Below, one piece after another: positions 26,573-33,735 of a DNA stretch of 64,000 nucleotides. Numbering within the stretch: the first letter of the stretch is position 1; each line of letters starts with the position of its first letter. Below the pieces are notes generated by a model, which was given only the letters and a program-made list of their open reading frames with translations, made no database searches and had not been told where the DNA came from. The DNA is from Selenobaculum gibii. GTDB lineage: Bacteria; Bacillota; Negativicutes; ICN-92133. The DNA is taken from assembly GCF_030273445.1 (NCBI RefSeq), contig NZ_CP120678.1, forward strand, positions 2,147,501 through 2,211,500. The letters run 5' to 3'. A program made the translations under genes and the position numbers.

Positions 26573-27097
26573 ATGAAGAAGTCTAATAACCCAATTGACA
26601 TATTGGATGAACAAAAATTTTCTTTAGCTAAGTTAAGCGAAACAAAAAAAAATATTTTATTCTTTATTCATGAACAGAATATGTTAGGAAATAAGGTAAA
26701 AAGTCAAAAGGAAATAGCTAGAATTTTAAACCTTAGTGCCTCTACAATAAGCAAATACTTGAAGGATTTGGAACAAGGTGGTTTTATTTCTTCTGCTGGC
26801 AAAAATCATACTAAAGAATATTTTATAAGTTCATCTTACAAATCAAATTCTTCACGCGACAAGCTAGAGAGGTTAAATTTACTATTTGGAAGTACACCCC
26901 ATGTGTCATTTGATGTTAAAACCATATTTATAAAAACCGCACCACATCAGGCTCAAGTATACGCTAATTTATTAAAAGAAATTTTTCCAAAAGAAATTTT
27001 ATCTACTTTTCACAATGACGAAGGTATTTTAGTTATCCTTTATGAACATACCTATGATATAGTGAAGGATTTTTTAAGTAAGCAATTTATTTCGTAA
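26573..27097 (+). CDS. Winged-helix regulator with ArgR-like C-terminal domain
   Basis: The 174-residue product has a winged helix at residues 20-75 (SQKEIARILNLSASTISKYL, then KDLEQGGFI). The C-terminal part (IFIKTAPHQAQVYANLLKEI ... ILSTFHNDEGILVIL) follows the pattern of the ArgR oligomerisation domain (TxPGxAQ ... GTIAGDDTI), with the arginine-binding DD replaced by DE. It may sense another ligand or simply oligomerise. AGGAGG lies just before the ATG. Divergent placement suggests it controls the DUF927 operon and itself. The HTH is confident; the ArgR relation is by eye. Confidence 0.7.
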   Translation: MKKSNNPIDILDEQKFSLAKLSETKKNILFFIHEQNMLGNKVKSQKEIARILNLSASTISKYLKDLEQGGFISSAGKNHTKEYFISSSYKSNSSRDKLERLNLLFGSTPHVSFDVKTIFIKTAPHQAQVYANLLKEIFPKEILSTFHNDEGILVILYEHTYDIVKDFLSKQFIS

Positions 27098-27125
27098 AAA
27101 AAATAGTCAGTTTATATAAATACAT

Positions 27126-27210
27126 GCCCCATCTGCCCCATTTACATATTCAGATTCCCCATTCACTTCTCTTATCAGGTAAGGGTTTCCCCAATCGCCC
27201 CATCTGCCCC
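27126..27210. repeat. Pair of 14-bp direct repeats (candidate origin iterons)
   Basis: GCCCCATCTGCCCC occurs at 27126-27139 and 27197-27210, 71 bp apart start to start. Related CCCC tracts lie between them (TTCCCCATT, TTCCCCAA). They are strikingly GC-rich for this AT-rich setting and lie in the element's replication region, so a replication or processing origin is plausible. Confidence 0.5.
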
Positions 27211-27248
27211 GTTATTTTCAGAAAAAAAATATTATAATATGTAGTATT

Positions 27249-27301
27249 AAAAATGCACTCCAAACACAGGTTTATCTTACCTGCCATTTGAAGTGCATTT
27301 T
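27249..27301. terminator. Bidirectional terminator between the regulator and serine recombinase 2
   Basis: AAAATGCACTCCAAA pairs with TTTGAAGTGCATTTT, with an inner AGGT/ACCT stem. It serves the converging regulator gene and recombinase 2. Confidence 0.75.
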
Positions 27302-27304
27302 CTT

Positions 27305-28879
27305 TTAACTACTCTTTTCCATTTTTACTGTGGAACTATATTCTTCATAGATAATTTGCTTTTTTATTTCAAGTGAAGTATCTAGTTCATCTATAATTCC
27401 TAAGCCTGTTTTTATTATGAAACAGACTTTATAGGGATAAATTACAACTTCTTCTATTACTTCTTGGATTAACGTTTTAAATTCTACGCTATTTTGCTCT
27501 AACATTTCAAATTGATTTTGTTTTTCTGTGAAGTCACTTTCTTCATATTCAGGATAGACAGCTTGTTTATTAAGTTTACAGAAGATTTCTTGTTTGCTTA
27601 TTTCTAACGTTTCTATCCGCTTTATTATCTCATCCGTTATCACGCCTTTTTCTATGAATTTTGTTAAATTTTCTATTTTACTCATCACTTCTTCATATTG
27701 AAGCTTTAATTCTTTATGAATATTTTCAGCGTTATCTTTTTGGGATTTCACATATTGGTTAATTTTACAGATATTTCTTTTACATGCTTGTTTATTAAAA
27801 ATATACCTTTTTAGCAATTTGACAATGTAATCGTCAAGGTAATCTTTGTTTACTTCCTTGTTTTTACATTCAATCCGATGGGTTTGGCATCTATAGGTTA
27901 CGTATCGGCTTTTGTTTCTGCCTGAATATCTCAAATCACCGACCATTTTTCTTCCACAAATCCCACATCTTATTTTTGTGCTTAGTAAGTAAAATTCTTT
28001 ACTGTCATATGCTCCACTAGATAGTTTATTTTTTATCATGCGTTCATTTGCTTTTGTAAAATCTTTTTTATCTATGATTTTAGGACAACCACCTTCTACT
28101 CGAATTACTTTATCATCTTTTTTATACAGGTGATTATTTCTTCTTTCTAAAGCATCTTTCGATTCTACTTTATTGTAAATGAATACTCCTGTATATTTTT
28201 CATTGATTAAAATATCGTATAGGGAATTTCGTTTGAAAATTTCTCCTCGCTTGTTTTTGTAACCTAGCCTATTAAGTTCAGCTATGATTTTTCCATATCC
28301 GTATCCTTGATTGTATAGTTTAAAAATCAGTTTTACTGCTTTTGCTTCTTGCTCATTGATTACGAGTTTTTTATTTTCGTCTAAATCATAGCCAATTGGT
28401 GGTTTCCCTCCTGTATGTTTACATTGCAGTGCATTTTCTGTCATGCCTTTCATTACTTCTCTGGCTAGGTTTTTAGAGTAGTATTCACTCATTCCTTCGA
28501 GTAAGGCTTCTAACATTACGGATTCTGGACTGTCGTCAATGTTTTCTAGTACACTGTAAACTTTGACTTTGTTCTTTTTGAGCTTGGTTTTGTAGATGGC
28601 GGAGTCGTAGCGATTTCTGGCAAATCGGTCGAGTTTGTGCACGAGGACGATGTCAAATTTGCCTTCGTTGCTTTCTTCTATCATCTGTTGGAAGGCTGGT
28701 CTTTTGTCTGTGGTGGCAGATTTTGCTTCGTCCATATAGATTTCGACAATTTGGTATCGCTTGGTTTGGCAGTATTTTTTCATGGCTCTGATTTGTGCAT
28801 CTATACTTTCACTTCTTTGATTGTCTGAGGAAAATCTTGCATATAAGGCGACTCTTTTAATTTCAATCATTTTCATCAC
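27305..28879 (-). CDS. Large serine recombinase 2
   Basis: The roughly 522-residue product has the catalytic Ser in YARFSSDNQR, VHKLDRFARN, a recombinase domain (GGKPPIGYDLDENK ... LINEKYTGVFIYNK), a zinc ribbon (CGICGRKM ... CQTHRIECKN) and a coiled coil at about 380-440. It is clearly related to recombinase 1 but diverged. The start region overlaps the end of the DUF1643 gene by up to 17 bases; GTG 28879 or ATG 28876 are possible and neither has a good ribosome binding site, so coupling to DUF1643 is likely. Two such enzymes in one element may mean a nested insertion, or separate jobs in integration and resolution. Confidence 0.92.
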   Translation of the reverse strand: MMKMIEIKRVALYARFSSDNQRSESIDAQIRAMKKYCQTKRYQIVEIYMDEAKSATTDKRPAFQQMIEESNEGKFDIVLVHKLDRFARNRYDSAIYKTKLKKNKVKVYSVLENIDDSPESVMLEALLEGMSEYYSKNLAREVMKGMTENALQCKHTGGKPPIGYDLDENKKLVINEQEAKAVKLIFKLYNQGYGYGKIIAELNRLGYKNKRGEIFKRNSLYDILINEKYTGVFIYNKVESKDALERRNNHLYKKDDKVIRVEGGCPKIIDKKDFTKANERMIKNKLSSGAYDSKEFYLLSTKIRCGICGRKMVGDLRYSGRNKSRYVTYRCQTHRIECKNKEVNKDYLDDYIVKLLKRYIFNKQACKRNICKINQYVKSQKDNAENIHKELKLQYEEVMSKIENLTKFIEKGVITDEIIKRIETLEISKQEIFCKLNKQAVYPEYEESDFTEKQNQFEMLEQNSVEFKTLIQEVIEEVVIYPYKVCFIIKTGLGIIDELDTSLEIKKQIIYEEYSSTVKMEKSS

Positions 28880-29531
28880 ATTTATTTATTTCAGGATGAT
28901 TTTCACTTACTTGAAGATTTTCTACTTCTTTATCAATTGGTAAGTCAGATGCATTTTGAGGGTTATGTTTTTCAACTGGTTCGGGTGGATTCATTAGTTT
29001 TTGTAATTTTTCCATTGTGATTTTTTCTAATATCCATTTATTCCGTATTTGTGGTGTTAATGGATGAAGTCCTCTTCTTCCGTGTTCATCTTTAATAATT
29101 CTAATTTTTTCTGCATAGGGTGCAAGAGCAACTAAGATTTCCTGCTGACGTTCTCTGACTCTTTTAGTATGCTGTCCGATCTGTCCCCATGCTAAGATAA
29201 TATAGTCTACTTTATCAGCAGATTTTTTCATATACTCGTCATTTTCATTGACCAGAAGTTCTTCATCGTCTTGAAAGCGAAAAGATATTTTATTGGTAAT
29301 GCGTGTATACATATTAAAAATATCTACCGAACCGACATTTAATTTGTCTAAGTTATTAATTACGCACATCGTTGTTAAGTCAGTTTGAACATTTTGTATT
29401 TCACTTGGATTTATCATGATAACCATAGCGGATTCTTTTGTTTTATCCCATTCCCTTTTAAGTAAGATTCTGTGTTCCTTATCTTCTGAATAGATACTTT
29501 CACATTTTATGATTGTTTTTTCAATTTGCAT
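28863..29531 (-). CDS. DUF1643 protein
   Basis: The product is 222 residues. The first 160 match DUF1643: an RILLKREWD-type opening, MVIMINPSEIQNVQTDLTTM, a VGSVDIFNMYTR strand and DYIILAWGQIG, ending near GLHPLTP. The family is common in phages and mobile elements, and its biochemical role is unknown. The last 50 residues are low-complexity and acidic. GGAGG precedes the ATG, and the gene leads into recombinase 2 with overlap, forming an operon. Confidence 0.8.
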   Translation of the reverse strand: MQIEKTIIKCESIYSEDKEHRILLKREWDKTKESAMVIMINPSEIQNVQTDLTTMCVINNLDKLNVGSVDIFNMYTRITNKISFRFQDDEELLVNENDEYMKKSADKVDYIILAWGQIGQHTKRVRERQQEILVALAPYAEKIRIIKDEHGRRGLHPLTPQIRNKWILEKITMEKLQKLMNPPEPVEKHNPQNASDLPIDKEVENLQVSENHPEINKCDEND

Positions 29532-29556
29532 GTTTTTATCCTCCTAAATAATAGAA

Positions 29557-29592
29557 AAAGACCAATATAGATTTTTGTCTATATTGGTCTTT
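29557..29592 (-). terminator. Terminator after the small membrane protein
   Basis: A 15-bp stem, AAAGACCAATATAGA with its complement, is followed on the minus strand by TTC and a T-rich tail. It ends the XRE-lipoprotein-membrane protein transcript. Confidence 0.8.
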
Positions 29593-29606
29593 CGTTTTGT
29601 ATTTTG

Positions 29607-29789
29607 TTATTTAAAAAATCCTATTACCAAAAGTATTATCCCTAGAACTACAACTAACCAGATAGGAAAAATCCACGATAATAGCCATACAAATAAGACA
29701 GTTACCCCTATTAGTAGAACATATGGCAAAAAGTAAATAGCCAGTCCTGCTCCAACTATTATCAGCAATGCAGTAAAGATTATATCCAT
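29607..29789 (-). CDS. Small membrane protein, 60 residues
   Basis: The protein consists of two or three hydrophobic segments with almost no soluble part (MDIIFTALLIIVGAGLAIYF, then VLLIGVTVLFVWLLSWIF and VVVLGIILLVIGFF). Its ATG follows the lipoprotein stop by one base, so the two are co-translated and may act together in the membrane. The family is unknown; the composition resembles small envelope or holin-like proteins. Confidence 0.65.
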   Translation of the reverse strand: MDIIFTALLIIVGAGLAIYFLPYVLLIGVTVLFVWLLSWIFPIWLVVVLGIILLVIGFFK

Positions 29790-29790
29790 A

Positions 29791-31005
29791 TTATTTTTCT
29801 TGTTCTAAAATGATATTTTTAATTTCTTGCGAATTTCTGTCTACTTTAAATTTTAATATACATTTTAATCCGTTTTCATAGGTTTTGTTATTCCTATACG
29901 TATATACATCTAAGCTGTCTTTTGATTCTTTCTCATAACCATCACCATATTTACGGAAAATGCTACTAACATCCATTCCCACATTTACGTCTCTTGGAGT
30001 TCCCTTATACAATTCTTTATTTAATCTTATTGAGTAAACTATTCCTTCTTTGTTTAAATAAACCATACACTTTCTATCTGTATCTTTATCATCAATAGTA
30101 TCGTTTTTTATATATTTATATTCATCACTTACATAACCTGAATTCTTAGTTGAAGATCCTATACGTATACCAGCTAAAGAAAAATCTAATTCATCTAAAG
30201 GTATAACTTCTTCTTGCTCGTCTTTCAAATTTATCTTTTGGGCTAGTTCTAATATATATTTATACTCTTCTGAATCATCCTTTTTAAAGTCTTCTTTTAT
30301 TTCAACAACAATTTCATTTAATTCATCTTCAGAAAAATTATCTCTGTATATTTTTACTATTTTTTTCATAGGATATTCATACTCAGCCCTACGAGAAAGT
30401 TCAAATATACTTTCATGTCGTCGATACTCTCTTATATTTAATACCTCCTTCTTTAGTTTTTCAATTTTATTATTTATTTCAGATAATTCTTTTTGCAAAT
30501 CATCTAATTTTTGTAAATCATTTTTTTCTTTTGCTTCATCTATTTTTATTTCCGTTATAATTTCGCTTGACCGTATCAACGCCTTTAACTCATTATATTT
30601 TTCCTTCTCATATTCAAGAGACTGAAATGCTAATTTACAGTTCTTTAACATTTCAATGTATTCTTTCTGAGCCGAACTAATTTTATCCTGCTCATCTTTT
30701 TTTAATGAACTAGGCATTTTCATATTATCTAACTCTTTTAATCTATCATCAATTTTCTTAATAATTTTTTCATTAAATAATTTAATTTGATCTAAATCTC
30801 TCTTATCCATATCGCTTGAAATCGCAAAACTCCCTTTACCTATTACATTCACATACTCATAAGATTGCTTTATACATTGTAAATCTTTTGAGTAAGCTTT
30901 AATTACCATTTTGAGCTCATCTTTTTTTTCATCACCACAACCACCTAACAACAATGCAATCAGAGGAATTAATAATAAGTACGCATATCTTTTTACATTC
31001 TTCAT
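29791..31005 (-). CDS. Coiled-coil lipoprotein
   Basis: The 404-residue product begins with a lipoprotein signal peptide (KRYAYLLLIPLIALLLGGC, lipidated Cys23). A long coiled coil covers about residues 30-200 (for example LDDLQKELSEINNKIEKLKK). A C-terminal domain at about 270-404 (SLAGIRIGSSTKN ... GIVYSIRLNKELY) resembles small strand-rich domains of surface lipoproteins. It would be anchored outside the cytoplasmic membrane. It lies in a three-gene operon with an XRE regulator and a membrane peptide, possibly an entry-exclusion or envelope-modifying function of the element; that is inference. Confidence 0.65.
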   Translation of the reverse strand: MKNVKRYAYLLLIPLIALLLGGCGDEKKDELKMVIKAYSKDLQCIKQSYEYVNVIGKGSFAISSDMDKRDLDQIKLFNEKIIKKIDDRLKELDNMKMPSSLKKDEQDKISSAQKEYIEMLKNCKLAFQSLEYEKEKYNELKALIRSSEIITEIKIDEAKEKNDLQKLDDLQKELSEINNKIEKLKKEVLNIREYRRHESIFELSRRAEYEYPMKKIVKIYRDNFSEDELNEIVVEIKEDFKKDDSEEYKYILELAQKINLKDEQEEVIPLDELDFSLAGIRIGSSTKNSGYVSDEYKYIKNDTIDDKDTDRKCMVYLNKEGIVYSIRLNKELYKGTPRDVNVGMDVSSIFRKYGDGYEKESKDSLDVYTYRNNKTYENGLKCILKFKVDRNSQEIKNIILEQEK

Positions 31006-31027
31006 CTTATCACCTTTTATTCATCTT

Positions 31028-31240
31028 TTATTTTAGCTCCGATACGGGTTTGATTAAGTCTACTGCATCTATGCCCAAAGTATCGGATAGGACAAATAGT
31101 ATATATAAGGAAAATGCTCTTGCTGTTTTCCCACTTTCAATTTTCTTTACGTAGCTTACACTTATGCCTGCTTTTTCTGCTAATTGCTCTTGATTTAATC
31201 CTCTTAGACTACGATAGAATGCTATTTTTCTCCCTATCAT
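31028..31240 (-). CDS. XRE-family regulator
   Basis: The 70-residue protein is essentially one helix-turn-helix domain (LRGLNQEQLAEKAGISVSYV, then KKIESGKTA). I chose ATG 31240, seven bases after AAAGG, because XRE proteins normally begin close to this point; an ATG at 31270 has GGGAG touching it. It lies 22 bases before the lipoprotein gene, as its operon's first gene. Two 10-bp direct repeats upstream are likely operators. Confidence 0.85.
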   Translation of the reverse strand: MIGRKIAFYRSLRGLNQEQLAEKAGISVSYVKKIESGKTARAFSLYILFVLSDTLGIDAVDLIKPVSELK

Positions 31241-31331
31241 TCTATACCTTTCAGCGTAAATTTTTCTCATCTCCCGTCTTTACATTACATATATAATTAT
31301 GGCATAAAGTAGCAGATTCTTAGGGACAATC

Positions 31332-31362
31332 ATAGTGTACTATAGAATATTTATAGTGTACT
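31332..31362. promoter_or_regulatory. Probable XRE operator: direct repeats 21 bp apart
   Basis: ATAGTGTACT occurs at 31332-31341 and 31353-31362, two helical turns apart. The pair lies between the XRE gene and the DUF960 gene, where a small repressor would bind. Confidence 0.55.
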
Positions 31363-31389
31363 TTTAACCATTTACTTACATTTGCTATT

Positions 31390-31689
31390 TTAATATTCAT
31401 CAGCTAATAGCATTGTGGCGTTTGCTCCATCATCTATTACGAAAATTTTAGTTTCAACAGCTTTATCTACATCAATAAGAAACGTCCTTTGATACTTAGG
31501 CTCTTCTTGTCTATGTATGATTTTCTGTCTAATTCCATCTTTTGTATTCATTTTGCTTAAACAGAATACTTGCAGATGATCTTTTTTAGAAACTTTCATT
31601 GCATTTATCGCCTGCCATATTTTAATCTGAGTCAGAATTGGTAATGTTGAACCTATTCCTTTTGTCAGATATCTCTTATTGTCAAACAT
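31390..31689 (-). CDS. DUF960 protein
   Basis: The 99-residue product matches DUF960: MFDNKRYLTKGIGSTLPI, QKIIHRQEEPKYQRTF, and the C-terminal IFVIDDGANATMLLADEY. The family is frequent in conjugative and integrative elements of Firmicutes, next to RadC and similar accessory genes, with unknown biochemical role. GGAGG precedes the ATG. It lies 30 bases after the micropeptide gene. Confidence 0.85.
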   Translation of the reverse strand: MFDNKRYLTKGIGSTLPILTQIKIWQAINAMKVSKKDHLQVFCLSKMNTKDGIRQKIIHRQEEPKYQRTFLIDVDKAVETKIFVIDDGANATMLLADEY

Positions 31690-31719
31690 TGTTTTCCTCC
31701 ATCCATCTTGTAAATTTTA

Positions 31720-31782
31720 TTAGTCTTCTTGATTGTTAACGATGATTTGTAATACTAGGATTGCAATTTGTAGCCAAGGCAT
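31720..31782 (-). CDS. MPWLQ micropeptide (20 residues)
   Basis: The peptide begins MPWLQIAILVLQIIVN and ends in acidic NQED. It is a single amphipathic to hydrophobic helix. Its ribosome binding site (GGGGGAGGGG, about 8 bases upstream) is far stronger than those of its neighbours. A second copy (14093-14149) keeps the first residues, the hydrophobic pattern and the purine-rich site while its neighbouring genes are ruined, which argues that it is a real gene. It follows the terminator of the 118-residue gene, so it may be expressed by readthrough. Membrane-active or type I toxin-like action is possible but unproven. Confidence 0.6.
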   Translation of the reverse strand: MPWLQIAILVLQIIVNNQED

Positions 31783-31810
31783 TTTCTTTCCCCTCCCCCT
31801 AGTAAAAAAT

Positions 31811-31840
31811 CCGCTTAATCGCATATTTACGATTAAGTGG
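31811..31840 (-). terminator. Terminator between the 118-residue gene and the micropeptide
   Basis: CCGCTTAATCG pairs with CGATTAAGTGG and is followed on the minus strand by GATTTTTT. It starts right after the stop of the 118-residue gene. It is conserved, with compensating changes, in the decayed copy at 14178-14212. Confidence 0.75.
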
Positions 31841-31841
31841 A

Positions 31842-32198
31842 TTAGTTATTGTTTATTTGATTTTTCCAAGGTGTTAGTTCCAACATTTCTTTTGTCATGA
31901 TGATTACTATTGAAAAATCACTATTTAGTAGGATTAGTGTTTCAACATAGGTTTGCTTATCTTTATTTTTTATCATTTCTACATATTCTGGAATTGCACT
32001 TTCTACGTATAGATGATATTCTTCCAGTTTTTTTAAATCTGCAATATCTTCAAGAAGTACAACAAAACCGCCCTCATCATGATAAATAGTCCTATCATAG
32101 GATTCTTCAAAAATTTTTATTGTTTTAGTAATTCTATCCTTTACTTCTATTGGCAATGATAATGCAGATATTTGATTTTGGTTTGTAATTTTTATCAT
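31842..32198 (-). CDS. Unknown 118-residue protein of the RadC operon
   Basis: The small mixed alpha/beta product (MIKITNQNQISALSLPIEVK ... GGFVVLLEDIADLKKL ... SDFSIVIIMTKEMLELTPW) has AAAGGA nine bases before its ATG. It follows radC by 23 bases in the same direction. The same pair, in ruined form, exists at 14178-16616, so the association is stable. I recognise it as a typical accessory protein of mobile elements but know no function. Confidence 0.7.
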   Translation of the reverse strand: MIKITNQNQISALSLPIEVKDRITKTIKIFEESYDRTIYHDEGGFVVLLEDIADLKKLEEYHLYVESAIPEYVEMIKNKDKQTYVETLILLNSDFSIVIIMTKEMLELTPWKNQINNN

Positions 32199-32221
32199 AT
32201 TCTATATTCCTTTCTAGATTG

Positions 32222-32821
32222 CTAAAATAGTCCTTCTTCCTTGAAACTAAAATACTGCCCTTTGCCTATGATTACATGGTCAATTACTGGTATTTCTAAT
32301 AGTTTACCAACTTCTATGATTTTTTTTGTAAAGATTTTGTCTTCATCGCTTGGCTTTGGTATGCCTGTCGGATGGTTGTGGACGAGTGCAACGTGAGCTG
32401 CCCGAATTCTGACGGCTGGGCAGAAAATTTCCCGCGGTGTGACGAGGGTTGCGGTTAGGCTTCCCCTTGATATTTTACTTTGCGTTAGAATGGCATTTTT
32501 GGCGTTTAGATGGACAACACGGAATTCTTCGATTTCGAGCGTTTGCATTTCTTTGCAAATTACGAAAATGTCTTTTGGCTTTTTGATTGCTGTTGGTGGC
32601 GGATTGAGTTTGCTGTGCAATCTTTTGGCGAGTTCTGTTATGTAGCAAAGTTGTTTTGCTCGGCTGACTCCGATGCTTGGAAAAGCTTCGAGTTCTTTTA
32701 CCGTGCTGTTGAAAAGAGCCTGCTGGACTCCACCGTAAATAGCAATCATTTCTTTTACTGCACTAATAGGAATTATACTTTCTAGTAATTGTTCATCTGT
32801 TAGGTAATCAAAATTAGGCAT
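32222..32821 (-). CDS. radC: RadC-family JAMM/MPN protein
   Basis: This is a 199-residue RadC: a helix-hairpin-helix at about residues 33-62 (LEAFPSIGVSRAKQLCYI) and an MPN domain at about 75-199 with the metal-binding HNHPTGIPKPSDED. The chromosomal family is about 220-230 residues, so this is a short mobile-element type. The old role in recombinational repair is doubted; element-borne copies may act in DNA processing or counter-defence. Its ribosome binding site (AAGGAGG) lies inside a perfect 11-bp hairpin, suggesting translational control. Confidence 0.9.
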   Translation of the reverse strand: MPNFDYLTDEQLLESIIPISAVKEMIAIYGGVQQALFNSTVKELEAFPSIGVSRAKQLCYITELAKRLHSKLNPPPTAIKKPKDIFVICKEMQTLEIEEFRVVHLNAKNAILTQSKISRGSLTATLVTPREIFCPAVRIRAAHVALVHNHPTGIPKPSDEDKIFTKKIIEVGKLLEIPVIDHVIIGKGQYFSFKEEGLF

Positions 32822-32829
32822 AAAAAAAC

Positions 32830-32863
32830 CTCCTTGAAATTTACTTTATAGTATTTCAAGGAG
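32830..32863 (-). promoter_or_regulatory. radC leader hairpin that would hide the ribosome binding site
   Basis: CTCCTTGAAAT (32830-32840) and ATTTCAAGGAG (32853-32863) pair perfectly. In the minus-strand transcript the 3' arm contains AAGGAGG, the radC ribosome binding site. The hairpin is kept at 16625-16658 before the ruined radC with a changed loop. Confidence 0.65.
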
Positions 32864-32935
32864 ATAATATATGTTTGATTTATGTAGTTGTTACAATGGT
32901 TAATTTCCGTATAACATTTCCCCCTAATAGTACAA

Positions 32936-32970
32936 AAGGGCATTAGAACTCCAAAAGTCCTAATGCCCTT
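32936..32970 (-). terminator. Hairpin at the right end of the serine-recombinase element
   Basis: AAGGGCATTAG pairs with CTAATGCCCTT. It is followed by TTCTATAT and an ACAATATT/AATATTGT hairpin just before the att core at 33009. Confidence 0.65.
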
Positions 32971-33008
32971 ATTCTATATAGAACAATATTTACAATATTG
33001 TGTCTTTG

Positions 33009-33023
33009 CTGGTGGAGACGACC
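33009..33023. repeat. att repeat
   Basis: CTGGTGGAGACGACC. The next 20 bases keep the spacing of ssrA and again reach CTGTCC, so this is a diverged ssrA 3' end rather than a bare core. Confidence 0.8.
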
Positions 33024-33081
33024 GTCGTGGGAATCCTGTCCAAAAATTTATTATCCCATCTACGCTTTATTTATAATTTTT

Positions 33082-33477
33082 TCATTTAGATTTCCTATGG
33101 CTTCTTATCCATTCTGCTATTTTCTCAACAAAAATAGTTTTTTCTGCGATACCTACTGCTAGCTCTTCTATTTCTAACTGCGTATATTCTATATCATACT
33201 CATTTAATAGTAAAAATACAAGCATACAGTGCAAACCCGTTCTTTTATTTCCATCAACAAACGGATGGTTATTTATAACCCCAAATGATAATCTTGCGGC
33301 TTTATCCTCAATATTTTGATATAAATCTTCACCAAACATTGATTGAAACGGATTGCTTATTGCCGATTCTAATAATTTTATATCTCTAATTCCCTCTAAG
33401 TTCCGATATTCCTTGGTTAAATCACTATGAAATTCTATCGCATCACTAAGTAGTATTTCTATCGTTTGTTGTGACAT
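33082..33477 (-). CDS. doc: Doc-type Fic toxin, copy 1
   Basis: The 131-residue death-on-curing protein has the motif HPFVDGNKR (residues 71-79), the Fic/Doc active site. Doc proteins phosphorylate elongation factor Tu and stop translation when the unstable antitoxin is lost. The length fits the family (P1 Doc has 126). Its ATG follows the antitoxin stop by two bases, so it is translated after the antitoxin. It would penalise loss of the unit. An identical gene lies at 33907. Confidence 0.9.
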   Translation of the reverse strand: MSQQTIEILLSDAIEFHSDLTKEYRNLEGIRDIKLLESAISNPFQSMFGEDLYQNIEDKAARLSFGVINNHPFVDGNKRTGLHCMLVFLLLNEYDIEYTQLEIEELAVGIAEKTIFVEKIAEWIRSHRKSK

Positions 33478-33479
33478 TT

Positions 33480-33605
33480 TTATCTTTTCGCAAGATTAGA
33501 ATAAGCTTGTTTATTTTTTTCCATTAGCATCTGCGAAATCTTTCTAACCTTTTCCTTTCTTTCTTCTTCTTTCATCGAAATTTCAAATTTATTTTTCTTT
33601 TCCAT
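33480..33605 (-). CDS. Antitoxin of the Doc pair, copy 1
   Basis: I chose ATG 33605, nine bases after AAAGGAGAG, giving a 41-residue basic, helical protein (MEKKNKFEISMKEEERKEKV ... AYSNLAKR). A longer frame from 33749 would read through the control hairpin and lacks such a site. The length fits only the toxin-neutralising tail of a Phd-type antitoxin; no DNA-binding domain is present, so autoregulation through this protein alone is doubtful. Confidence 0.7.
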   Translation of the reverse strand: MEKKNKFEISMKEEERKEKVRKISQMLMEKNKQAYSNLAKR

Positions 33606-33648
33606 AATATTTTTCTCTCCTTTCAAAAAATAGAGCTTCATTTTACAA

Positions 33649-33735
33649 ATAGAGGGGTAAAGAACACATATTTTACTGTCCTTTACCCCTTTATTATTTA
33701 CCATCGGACGCGGTATCCGCATCCGTCCACGTCCA
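33649..33735 (-). promoter_or_regulatory. Control region of the Doc pair, copy 1
   Basis: An 11-bp inverted repeat, GAGGGGTAAAG with CTTTACCCCTT (33650-33692), and a GC-rich near-palindrome, GGACGCGGTATCCGCATCC (from 33703), lie upstream of the antitoxin. The GC-rich block stands out from its AT-rich surroundings. A second copy lies 825 bases to the right. Confidence 0.45.

Larger units (their letters stand above)
17877..33008. mobile_element. 15.1-kb serine-recombinase integrative element with ABC-3C defence cargo
   Basis: The element lies between ssrA-end repeats at 17877 and 33009. In order it carries the ABC-3C operon, serine recombinase 1, two paralogous unknown proteins, a DUF927 protein, a divergent regulator, serine recombinase 2, DUF1643, a membrane protein and lipoprotein pair, an XRE regulator, DUF960, a micropeptide, a 118-residue protein and RadC. 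There is no relaxase or conjugation gene, so it is at most mobilisable. Whether either serine recombinase or a lost tyrosine integrase placed it at ssrA is open; ssrA is usually a tyrosine-integrase target. Confidence 0.6.
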
